Shown: positions 1 to 5,076, numbered from the stretch's first letter. The stretch is DNA of 5,076 bases from an uncultured Spirochaetia bacterium (GCA_937967705.1 CALCJG010000483.1:1-5076), one strand, 5' to 3'. Notes: generated by a model from the letters alone, not told the origin. Numbers and translations: made by a program.

Positions 1-2642
1 AGGACAAAGCCCGGCGCCTGGGGATCGTTCAGGAAAAGCTAAACATCACCAACGAGCAGAGCATGGAAGCCGTTAAAAAGGCCCTGGACCTCTTCAAGTC
101 CTACGGCATCAAAGCCAACTGTTTCGAACTGGACGCCCGGAGAAACACGGCCGTCTTTACCCAGCGCGTCTATGACATCCGGGACGCCATACGCGAGAGC
201 GATTATCATCTCTGCCTGGAAGTATCCAAGCTGAAAACGAAGTACTACAAGAAGAACGGCTTCAAAAAGCCCACCCCCATTCACCGGTCCGAGCGCCTGG
301 CCTATGTTCTGAAGAACAAGAAGGTCATCGTGTATCCCCAGGAACTCCTGGTGGGCAACTTCACATCCAAGAGAGTCGGCGGACAAGCCTGGGAAGAACA
401 CTTCGGTGTTCTGCTCGTCAACATCATCCATCAGATCAACCGCCAGACCCCTGTGGCCTTCAAGATATCCCTCCGGGACAAGCTGGCCTTCTACTTCAAG
501 ATATTCCCCTTCTGGGTGCGGCACAGCCTCATGAAGAAGGTCAATCCGACCGCTTCCGATCTCATGCTCACCGTGGCGCGCTGCTCCGAGATGACCACCG
601 GATTCAACAATAACATGGCTGCCATCGCTCATTTCATCGTCAACTTCGACCGCATGCTGGAGCTGGGCACCACAGGCATCAAGGCGGAGATCATAGAAAA
701 GCGTAAGGAGATGCCCGCCGAAACCCAGGACTTCTACGAAGGAGCCCTCATCGGCCTCGACGCCCTGGAAGCCTTCGCGGAGAGATACGCCGTAGCCCTC
801 GAAGATCTCATCGCTAAGGAAAAGGATCCCGCACGGCGCAAGGAGCTCTCTGAAATGGCGGAGATCTGCCGGCACGTCCCCAAGTACCCGGCCCGGACCT
901 ATCACGAAGCGGTTCAGAGCATGGTCTTTCTGCAGATTGCTCTCTGCATCGAATCCTACGAAAACGCCGTCTCCTTCGGCCGTCTCGACCAGGTTCTCTA
1001 CCCCTACTACAAGCGGGACCTGGAGAAGGGAATCATCACCTATGAAAAGGCCAAAGAACTGATGGCACTCTTGATACTCAAGATGGACGAGGCCATACTG
1101 ATCAGCGACGGCGACACCTATCTGAGGATCGGGAGGCTCTTCGAAACCCAGTCCACCGACCAGACCGTAACCATCGGCGGAGTGGACAAAAAAGGAAAAG
1201 ACGCCACCAACGACCTGACCTACATGCTTCTGGACATCTGCGAACTGCAGCCCCTCGCGGTCAACATGACGGCCCGCATACACGACAAGAGCCCGCAGGA
1301 ATACGTCGACAGGATCTCCGAGGTTTACATCAACGGGGCTCCCATGCCGGCGCTCTACAATGACCATATCTATTTCGACACGCTGCAGCGGTATTATGAC
1401 ACCAGCCTGGAAGACGCCCGCAACTACTCCATCGTGGGATGTGTGGAGCCCAACGCCAGCGACGACCATTTCGGCAACACCGACTGCGCCAACATGAACG
1501 TCACCCTTCCCTTCCTTCAGGCCCTGAAGGGCGAAGAGAACGATCTCTGGAACTTCGGTTTTGCCGACCAGATGGAAAAGATTACCACCAAATTCATCGA
1601 ATACAACTTCAGCGGCAAGAACCCCGTTTCCCGCTTCATCTTTTCACGCTACATGAGGTCCCGGTATCGTTTCAAGATGAAGAGAGGCCTGGCCGTATAC
1701 AATCCTCCCGCAAACATGGACGAGCTGATAAGCCGTTTTCAGAACCGACTCAACAAGCTGGCCTCCTCCATCCTGACCGACCATCAGAGGATCGAGAAGA
1801 TACTCCGGGAGAATTTTACCACTCCTTTGGCCTCATCGCTCTTTAAAAACTGCGTGGCAACCGGAAAGGACGCCTATGACGGGGGGACCCGTTTCAACAG
1901 CAGCGGCATCCAGGCGGTGGGCATCACCGACGTGGCCGACTCCCTCTACGCCATCAACGAGGTGGTCTTCAAGAAGGGTCTCTACAGTCTGAATGAAATC
2001 CTCGAAGCCATAGATAACGATTTTCAGGGAGAGAAGAACCGGAGGATCCACGAAGCCCTCCTGTCAGTTCCCAAGTTCGGCAACGACGCCTCCCGGGAGG
2101 CCCAGGAATGGGTCAACCGCACCCTGGCGGTCTACGTAAACGCATTGAACTCCGTGGAGAACTGCCCCAGAAACGGGATCTACTCCGCCGGCTACTACGC
2201 CCTTAACGTGAGCGACATCTACGGAAAGAAGACCCCCTCCCTGCCCTCGGGCCGGATCAAGGGGACCCCGCTGGCCAACAGCATCACCCCCCATTACGGG
2301 ATGGAGCAGGGCGATCTTCTCTCCTCCCTCAACTCCGTGGCCGGTGTGGATTACGCCGCTTACGCCCCCAACGGCACCACGGTTACCTTCACCATAGACT
2401 CCGCGCTTTTCCACGGCGCAGACGGTGTGCGGAACCTTTCGGGAATCATCCGCACCTTCTTCAAGAAGGGCGGCATGCAGTTCCAGCCCAACGTCATAAA
2501 CAGAGAGATACTGATCGAGGCCTATCATAATCCGGAGAAGCACCCTCACCTCCTGGTGCGCGTCGCGGGTTATTGCGCCTATTTCAACGACCTTTCCGAT
2601 GAGTTGAAGCAGGTCATCATCAACAGGACCTGTTACTCCTGA
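1..2642 (+). CDS. Glycyl radical enzyme, PFL/glycerol dehydratase superfamily, unassigned subgroup (5' end outside window)
   Basis: Members of this family use a post-translationally installed glycyl radical to make a thiyl radical on an active-site Cys, which abstracts hydrogen from the substrate (lyases, dehydratases, decarboxylases). Numbering from the ATG at 63, the visible motifs in order are: GRE-type IFPFW near residue 150; His190 in AHFIVNFDRML; SFGRLDQVLYPYY from Ser304; TIGGVD with Gly372-Gly373; MPALYND ending at Asp434; GCVEP with the thiyl Cys460 and Glu462; a FNSSGIQAVGITDVADSL block; and RVAGYCAYF with radical Gly836. The stop is TGA at 2640-2642. The frame has no stop back to base 3 and the ATG at 63 has no Shine-Dalgarno, so I treat the gene as truncated by the window edge; at least 879 residues are present. 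GCVEP points away from pyruvate formate-lyase itself, which has a Cys-Cys pair, and towards dehydratase or C-N/C-S/C-C lyase chemistry. The substrate is unknown. No activase gene is visible. The enzyme is presumably cytoplasmic. Confidence 0.93.
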   Translation, partial: DKARRLGIVQEKLNITNEQSMEAVKKALDLFKSYGIKANCFELDARRNTAVFTQRVYDIRDAIRESDYHLCLEVSKLKTKYYKKNGFKKPTPIHRSERLAYVLKNKKVIVYPQELLVGNFTSKRVGGQAWEEHFGVLLVNIIHQINRQTPVAFKISLRDKLAFYFKIFPFWVRHSLMKKVNPTASDLMLTVARCSEMTTGFNNNMAAIAHFIVNFDRMLELGTTGIKAEIIEKRKEMPAETQDFYEGALIGLDALEAFAERYAVALEDLIAKEKDPARRKELSEMAEICRHVPKYPARTYHEAVQSMVFLQIALCIESYENAVSFGRLDQVLYPYYKRDLEKGIITYEKAKELMALLILKMDEAILISDGDTYLRIGRLFETQSTDQTVTIGGVDKKGKDATNDLTYMLLDICELQPLAVNMTARIHDKSPQEYVDRISEVYINGAPMPALYNDHIYFDTLQRYYDTSLEDARNYSIVGCVEPNASDDHFGNTDCANMNVTLPFLQALKGEENDLWNFGFADQMEKITTKFIEYNFSGKNPVSRFIFSRYMRSRYRFKMKRGLAVYNPPANMDELISRFQNRLNKLASSILTDHQRIEKILRENFTTPLASSLFKNCVATGKDAYDGGTRFNSSGIQAVGITDVADSLYAINEVVFKKGLYSLNEILEAIDNDFQGEKNRRIHEALLSVPKFGNDASREAQEWVNRTLAVYVNALNSVENCPRNGIYSAGYYALNVSDIYGKKTPSLPSGRIKGTPLANSITPHYGMEQGDLLSSLNSVAGVDYAAYAPNGTTVTFTIDSALFHGADGVRNLSGIIRTFFKKGGMQFQPNVINREILIEAYHNPEKHPHLLVRVAGYCAYFNDLSDELKQVIINRTCYS

Positions 2643-2652
2643 TACGCGAGAA

Positions 2653-2699
2653 ACCTCTCCGGGCCGTTCCCCCCAGAACGGCTCGAAGAGGTGTTTTTT
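2653..2699 (+). terminator. Intrinsic terminator of the glycyl radical enzyme gene
   Basis: A long hairpin begins 10 bases after the GRE stop. The outer arms ACCTCT (2653-2658) and AGAGGT (2687-2692) and the inner arms GCCGTTC (2663-2669) and GAACGGC (2676-2682) stack through a nearly paired linker with one C-A mismatch and one G-U pair. The loop is six bases. Six T residues follow at 2694-2699. This is a textbook rho-independent terminator on the plus strand, and it means the GRE is the last gene of its transcript. Confidence 0.9.
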
Positions 2700-2702
2700 A
2701 CT

Positions 2703-2786
2703 CCCCCTGAGGGGGATACTTCTGCTGCTAGGTCACTCCTTCCCCCTTTAATGGGGGTTTCTTTTTTCTATCCCCCGGGCGGGGGG
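2703..2786. repeat. Three successive C5/G5 palindromes
   Basis: Three stems of five C and five G follow one another: CCCCC-TGA-GGGGG (2703-2715), CCCCC-TTTAAT-GGGGG (2742-2757) and CCCCC-GGGC-GGGGG (2772-2785). Only the middle one has a downstream T run. Spacing is irregular and loops differ, so this is a cluster of similar hairpins, not a true tandem repeat. It may be structured 3' DNA between convergent genes. Confidence 0.5.
2742..2767 (+). terminator. Second, shorter terminator-like hairpin
   Basis: CCCCC (2742-2746) and GGGGG (2753-2757) form a 5-bp GC stem with loop TTTAAT, followed by TTTCTTTTTT. It sits about 50 bases past the first terminator and could act as a backup for plus-strand transcripts. 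The stem is short, so its strength is uncertain. Confidence 0.55.
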
Positions 2787-2813
2787 CTTGTTCTTGAGGA
2801 GAAATCGGCTTTA

Positions 2814-2843
2814 CAGGAAGGATGCTGAGCGCAACCCTTCCTG
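2814..2843. repeat. Hairpin between the convergent genes
   Basis: Perfect 8-bp arms CAGGAAGG (2814-2821) and CCTTCCTG (2836-2843) flank a 14-base loop that holds a small TGC/GCA inner stem. It lies 71 bases beyond the stop of the minus-strand lipoprotein gene, so it could slow or stop transcription of that gene. On the minus strand no clean T run follows; on the plus strand the T-rich stretch is delayed and interrupted. Its role as a terminator is therefore weak in both directions. Confidence 0.4.
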
Positions 2844-2914
2844 CATAACACTTTATTTTGGAAAATGGATTATCTACGAATGGTTAAAATCCCTGGATTA
2901 CAAGTAACTATCAA

Positions 2915-3487
2915 TTAAGGTTTAATCGAGTAGATATTCGTCCTGTTATTCGGGTATGTGACGCTCATTTTCAACGGAAGCTCGTCGGGTTGCATGGTAT
3001 CGAGTGGTTTTCTAAGCCGAAACATCCATATATAATCATAATAAATACCTGAACCATATTTCCTTGCCCACATTTTTTTCAGGGATACAAAATGTATCGG
3101 TAAAACCATAACGGTTCCTTTGTTGTCATAAATTCTGAATTTCAGGTTGTACTGTTTCTTGTAAAGGGGCTGATACGTAATTATTTCAAAAGCAAGGTAG
3201 CCGTTTTTAATATATTTCATGGCGTTAAGCTTTTCAACCTCAGCTTCTTTACTGGCATCATCCAGTTTTTTGTCTTCAATTATCCCATTCTTTATTGCAG
3301 TCATAATACTTTTGAAGCCATATTCAGTCACAACGGCAGCAAAATGATTGGTTCCCTCTCCGTATTGTTGCTTGAGATATTCATTGTCGACATCGCTCTG
3401 CTCTTTGACGATATTGACTGAACCACATGTAGATAAAAGAATGATCGAAATAATCGCAAATAATGGTTTTCTGACTTTGTTTTTCAT
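2915..3487 (-). CDS. Putative lipoprotein, unknown function
   Basis: I do not recognise this 190-residue protein. The start at 3487 is chosen because a GGAGGA Shine-Dalgarno (3494-3499) lies six bases upstream; the ATG twelve codons further upstream has no such support. The N-terminus MKNKVRKPLFAIISIILLS has a basic stretch and a hydrophobic core, followed by LLSTC with Cys21 as the likely lipidated residue. This suggests export and anchoring to a membrane. Thr at -1 of the lipobox is less usual than Gly, Ala or Ser, so plain secretion or a simple anchor remains possible. The mature part starts with a charged helix-like stretch (about residues 25-95) and continues with alternating hydrophobic and aromatic residues that look beta-rich (AFEIITYQPLYKKQYNLKF, then an aromatic YDYIWMFRL segment). 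The gene is strikingly AT-rich next to the GRE: two sampled 60-base lines (3181-3300) hold 19 and 22 G/C, against 37 in one GRE line (1201-1260). It is convergent with the GRE. Confidence 0.75.
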   Translation of the reverse strand: MKNKVRKPLFAIISIILLSTCGSVNIVKEQSDVDNEYLKQQYGEGTNHFAAVVTEYGFKSIMTAIKNGIIEDKKLDDASKEAEVEKLNAMKYIKNGYLAFEIITYQPLYKKQYNLKFRIYDNKGTVMVLPIHFVSLKKMWARKYGSGIYYDYIWMFRLRKPLDTMQPDELPLKMSVTYPNNRTNIYSIKP

Positions 3488-3493
3488 TACATT

Positions 3494-3499
3494 TCCTCC
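3494..3499 (-). promoter_or_regulatory. Shine-Dalgarno that sets the lipoprotein start
   Basis: On the minus strand GGAGGA is followed by six bases and then ATG at 3487. It lies inside the longer open frame that could start at 3523, and it is the reason the shorter start is preferred. Confidence 0.7.
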
Positions 3500-3543
3500 A
3501 TTAATAACTCTTAAAATAATCACAGAATCACCATCCTACAGCT

Positions 3544-3572
3544 GTAATAAATTCATCAACAATCGAATTCAA
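3544..3572 (-). promoter_or_regulatory. Possible sigma70-type promoter for the lipoprotein gene
   Basis: Read on the minus strand, TTGAAT (3567-3572) and TATTAC (3544-3549) each match four of six consensus positions, with an ideal 17-base spacer. The predicted start of transcription would be about 50 bases upstream of the ATG at 3487. A perfect 10-bp palindrome, TACAGCTGTA (3537-3546), overlaps the -10 box and could be an operator. The surrounding DNA is very AT-rich, so chance matches are likely. Confidence 0.3.
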
Positions 3573-3644
3573 TATTCACAGTGGAATGACATTATGCTGG
3601 TAGACTAACATGAATTTAGAAGTTGTCAATAGGCACTTCACCTA

Positions 3645-3697
3645 ATACATTATTTTTAATAAAAATTATTCATACATGCAGTATTATAATAATGTAT
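3645..3697. repeat. AT-rich 10-bp inverted repeat
   Basis: ATACATTATT (3645-3654) is exactly complementary to AATAATGTAT (3688-3697), separated by 33 bases. It sits at the AT-rich side of the composition break near 3710. In DNA this AT-rich a 10-bp match can arise by chance, so I assign no function. Confidence 0.3.
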
Positions 3698-3817
3698 ATT
3701 TATTATCAGTCTTGGAAGGTTAGCTTCAAATCCAACCGCTTTCAGCAGCTTCCCCACCTCCTGCCGGGAATATTCCATGTGAAGGTTTATCGCCGTTTTG
3801 ACACAGATTTCCTTTAT
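3656..3817 (-). pseudogene. Possible remnant of a lost gene downstream of the DUF2461 gene
   Basis: On the minus strand a frame opens just inside the end of the DUF2461 gene (a TAA at 3818-3820 precedes it) and closes at TAA 3656-3658. Its only ATG near the front is at 3778, which would give 40 residues, and that ATG has no Shine-Dalgarno. The first part, MEYSRQEVGKLLKAVGFEAN, looks like real protein: amphipathic, charged and GC-normal. The second half falls into the AT-rich spacer and reads as non-coding. The opening loosely resembles the first helix of small HicA-like proteins, or a C-terminal stretch of a methyltransferase, but it is too short to assign. It may instead be a chance frame. 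Confidence 0.2.
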
Positions 3818-4545
3818 TTATAGGCCAGCGGAATTTTTTTATCCTGCGGGGCCCGCCGCGTCATCGCCAAAAGCCAGGTGTGCAGGGCCGCCATGTTTTT
3901 GTAATGATTGAAACAAAACTCCACCAATTTCGATGTGTGGAGTTCCGGGGGAACGGGCAGTTCAATGCCCGTATAAAGTCCTCCATATTTCAGGAGTTCC
4001 GCTCTGGGATGATTCGGATCGTACCCGCGGGGCACCGTTTTGTACTGTTCTCCTCCCGGCAAATAGCCCCCTTTACGGGCAATGGCTTTGAGGGCCTTTT
4101 CGAGCTCAGCGCCGTGCTTTTCGTCCGCCACCGATTCCCGGTACACCTTCAACAGGTCTTTGGGGAACATGTAGACTCCCGCACCGAGCATAAGCATGGA
4201 CGGCTCAAGATGGAAATAGTATCCTGAGCACTCCATTCGGGGACGTTCTCCCTCCCAGAACCAGAGGGCCAAGTTGGTCTTGTAGGGGGTCTTGTCACGG
4301 CTGAAGCGCGTGTCCCTGAATATCCTGAAGATCGACCTGTCGGTTCGGGGATCGGCTATGATTCCGGGCGACAACCGCGCGAGCCTTTCTCCCATGGCGA
4401 TGACGAACTTACGTGCGGGATCCATGACCTGACTGTCGAAATCACCCTTATGGGAGGCGAACCACTGCTTGTTGTTGTTCTTCATCAGGTTCTTGTAGAA
4501 TTTGAGCGTTTCCGGGGGAAAGCCCTGGAATCCCGTCTGTGCCAT
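3814..4545 (-). CDS. DUF2461 / TIGR02453 family protein
   Basis: This 243-residue protein fits the DUF2461 (TIGR02453) family, which has about this length, is widespread in bacteria and has no established biochemical function. The family signature is clear. The N-terminal part has F6, F9 and then LMKNNNKQWFASHK (residues 20-33). The central part has SIFRIFRDTRFSRDKTPYK (71-89), a highly conserved block rich in Arg and Asp. It continues with a YYFHLEP segment and a LGAGVYMF segment, where the family has an aromatic and Gly-rich pattern. There is no signal peptide or membrane segment, so it is probably cytoplasmic. The start at 4545 is firm: AGGAGG (4551-4556) lies five bases upstream. The stop is TAA at 3814-3816 and the C-terminus looks natural, so the gene appears intact. 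It is co-oriented with the genes on both sides but separated from them by long spacers, so it is probably transcribed alone. Neighbours do not suggest a role. Confidence 0.92.
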   Translation of the reverse strand: MAQTGFQGFPPETLKFYKNLMKNNNKQWFASHKGDFDSQVMDPARKFVIAMGERLARLSPGIIADPRTDRSIFRIFRDTRFSRDKTPYKTNLALWFWEGERPRMECSGYYFHLEPSMLMLGAGVYMFPKDLLKVYRESVADEKHGAELEKALKAIARKGGYLPGGEQYKTVPRGYDPNHPRAELLKYGGLYTGIELPVPPELHTSKLVEFCFNHYKNMAALHTWLLAMTRRAPQDKKIPLAYK

Positions 4546-4550
4546 TTTTT

Positions 4551-4556
4551 CCTCCT
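4551..4556 (-). promoter_or_regulatory. Shine-Dalgarno of the DUF2461 gene
   Basis: A perfect AGGAGG on the minus strand is followed by five A residues and the ATG at 4545. It fixes the start of the gene. Confidence 0.8.
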
Positions 4557-4564
4557 CTGTGCAA

Positions 4565-4735
4565 TCAGGATGTTCCGACCCGTGCTGGCAGGCGGAGTAT
4601 TGTTCTCACATGCCGGATATCCGCTGAAGATTCAAGCGAATATTTAAAAGGAACCGCACGTCCTATTCCATAGGAAAACATGCCCAACGCCTTTTCGCCC
4701 ACCCTCCCATCGAGGGACCATGAAATTCAAGAATA
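4565..4735. other. GC-richer intergenic patch with three short palindromes
   Basis: This stretch upstream of the DUF2461 gene is richer in G and C than the DNA to its right. It contains CGGATATCCG (4614-4623, perfect), TCCTAT-TCC-ATAGGA (4661-4675, 6-bp arms) and CCCTC-CCATC-GAGGG (4702-4716, 5-bp arms). The minus strand holds a 38-residue open frame (ATG at 4681, TGA at 4565-4567) that ends about 20 bases before the DUF2461 start and has no ribosome binding site. I see no clear -35/-10 pair. It could be a regulatory leader, a degenerate dispersed repeat or plain spacer. Confidence 0.3.
4661..4675. promoter_or_regulatory. Palindrome upstream of the DUF2461 gene, possible operator
   Basis: TCCTAT and ATAGGA are perfect 6-bp arms around a TCC centre, about 115 bases upstream of the DUF2461 start. 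The size and symmetry would suit a dimeric DNA-binding protein, or a small RNA hairpin if transcribed. No regulator is known. Confidence 0.25.
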
Positions 4736-4779
4736 TTTTTAAGAGTGATTGATGATCATGATTTGGTAATTCCCTGATT

Positions 4780-5076
4780 CTAATTCTCTCCTGAACCAAG
4801 AAACTTTTCGATTTTTATGGTAATGTCTCCCGTTTCCCCCTGGATGTAAACCGATTGCAGGCTTCCGTTACTTTCCCATGTTTTACTGGCATGTTTATCC
4901 TGAACCTTAAAGACGCTGGGGAAGGTACACGTTGCTTTTGAACCCCGTTTAATCAGTTTAAATTTTTTTGTTTTGAACACGGGGACCGGTTTGCCTCTCA
5001 TGATCTCATAATGTGCAATAATGTCCCGCCTCATTGAAAACGAGAAAATTTTAAGGTAAAAATAAGTGAGTAAATC
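4780..5076 (-). CDS. Hypothetical protein, C-terminal part (runs off the right edge)
   Basis: I do not recognise this protein. The minus-strand frame ends at TAG 4780-4782 and is open through the last base of the window, giving 98 residues. An ATG occurs at 5034, but no Shine-Dalgarno precedes it and the upstream codons (ending in TYFYLKIFSFS) remain open, so the real start may be beyond the window. The visible part is basic and looks beta-rich: VPVFKTKKFKLIKRG, a CTFPSVFKV strand, a polar WESNGSL turn, then VYIQGETGDITIKIEKFLG to the C-terminus. The pattern of alternating hydrophobic residues suggests a small beta-sandwich or an exported domain, which is inference only. Composition is AT-rich, like the lipoprotein gene and unlike the GRE. 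It is co-oriented with the DUF2461 gene, 234 bases upstream of it. Confidence 0.5.
   Translation of the reverse strand, partial: DLLTYFYLKIFSFSMRRDIIAHYEIMRGKPVPVFKTKKFKLIKRGSKATCTFPSVFKVQDKHASKTWESNGSLQSVYIQGETGDITIKIEKFLGSGEN

Larger units (their letters stand above)
3488..3813. other. Gene-free AT-rich spacer
   Basis: No convincing complete gene is seen over these 326 bases. From the lipoprotein start to about 3710 the DNA is extremely AT-rich, and it holds the possible promoter and an inverted repeat. From about 3715 to 3813 the composition returns to that of the DUF2461 gene, and the minus strand there reads as a short gene-like piece. The plus-strand frame at 3623-3823 begins with TTG, lacks a ribosome binding site and looks non-coding. 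Confidence 0.5.

Noticed and set aside
39..1469. A 476-codon open frame on the minus strand opposite the GRE gene
   Set aside because: It is a shadow produced by the strong GC-biased codon use of the GRE. Its product is a low-complexity run of Gly, Val, Leu, Asp and Glu with no motif, while the plus strand encodes conserved GRE motifs over the same bases.
1439..1846. A 135-codon plus-strand frame inside the GRE gene
   Set aside because: It is the out-of-frame reading of the GRE region after the thiyl Cys, with an Arg/Gln/His/Pro-rich product and no ribosome binding site.
1833..2549. Two further antisense frames over the C-terminal half of the GRE
   Set aside because: Same shadow effect as the longer antisense frame; they cover the GRE domain without any recognisable protein of their own.
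2703..2786. CRISPR-like or tandem repeat reading of the C5/G5 units
   Set aside because: The units share only the C5/G5 stems, the spacers are irregular and loops differ, so there is no repeat-spacer structure.
2822..2851. Short frame MLSATLPA after an AGGAAGG that resembles a Shine-Dalgarno
   Set aside because: The spacing to the ATG is nil, the product has eight residues, and the bases are better explained by the 2814-2843 hairpin.
3348..3823. Two plus-strand frames over the lipoprotein 5' region and the AT-rich spacer
   Set aside because: The first is antisense to the lipoprotein signal peptide region and the second starts with TTG in spacer. Neither has a ribosome binding site or protein-like composition.
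3880..4647. Plus-strand frames opposite the DUF2461 gene and its upstream region
   Set aside because: The minus strand carries a clear DUF2461 protein with a Shine-Dalgarno; the plus-strand frames are shadows.
2643..5076. Search for tRNA genes, insertion sequence ends or attachment sites around the AT-rich island
   Set aside because: I saw no tRNA-like cloverleaf, no transposase fragment and no matching direct repeats at the edges, so transfer is not supported beyond base composition.

Overview
The window looks like chromosome of an anaerobic bacterium. The main reason is a nearly complete glycyl radical enzyme (GRE) gene; this chemistry is oxygen-sensitive. The GC-rich codon use and the divergent GRE type would fit a Desulfobacterota/Syntrophales-like genome, but that placement is inference from general impression and no taxonomic marker is present.

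Layout, left to right. (1) Bases 1-2642, plus strand: a PFL/glycerol dehydratase-superfamily GRE whose reading frame is still open at the left edge, so its true N-terminus lies outside the window. It carries both catalytic hallmarks, the thiyl-radical Cys in a GCVEP loop and the C-terminal RVAGYCAYF glycyl radical loop, but the sequence around them does not match the GRE subgroups I know well. (2) Bases 2643-2914: a convergent intergenic region with a strong intrinsic terminator, a second terminator-like hairpin, another C5/G5 palindrome and a further hairpin. (3) Bases 2915-3487, minus strand: an AT-rich gene for a small putative lipoprotein of unknown function. (4) Bases 3488-3813: very AT-rich DNA with a possible promoter, an inverted repeat and what may be the remnant of a lost gene. 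(5) Bases 3814-4545, minus strand: a DUF2461/TIGR02453 family protein with a good ribosome binding site. (6) Bases 4546-4779: intergenic, with a GC-richer patch of short palindromes. (7) Bases 4780-5076, minus strand: the C-terminal part of an unrecognised reading frame that runs off the right edge.

The GRE stands apart from the rest. It is on the opposite strand, is closed by a terminator, and no radical-SAM activase, microcompartment gene or transporter is visible, so any partner gene must lie upstream of the window or elsewhere. The three minus-strand genes show no obvious shared pathway. Base composition changes sharply between the GRE and the lipoprotein gene, and again just before the DUF2461 gene, suggesting that the AT-rich middle has a different history. 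The best candidate for new biology here is the substrate of the unassigned GRE.
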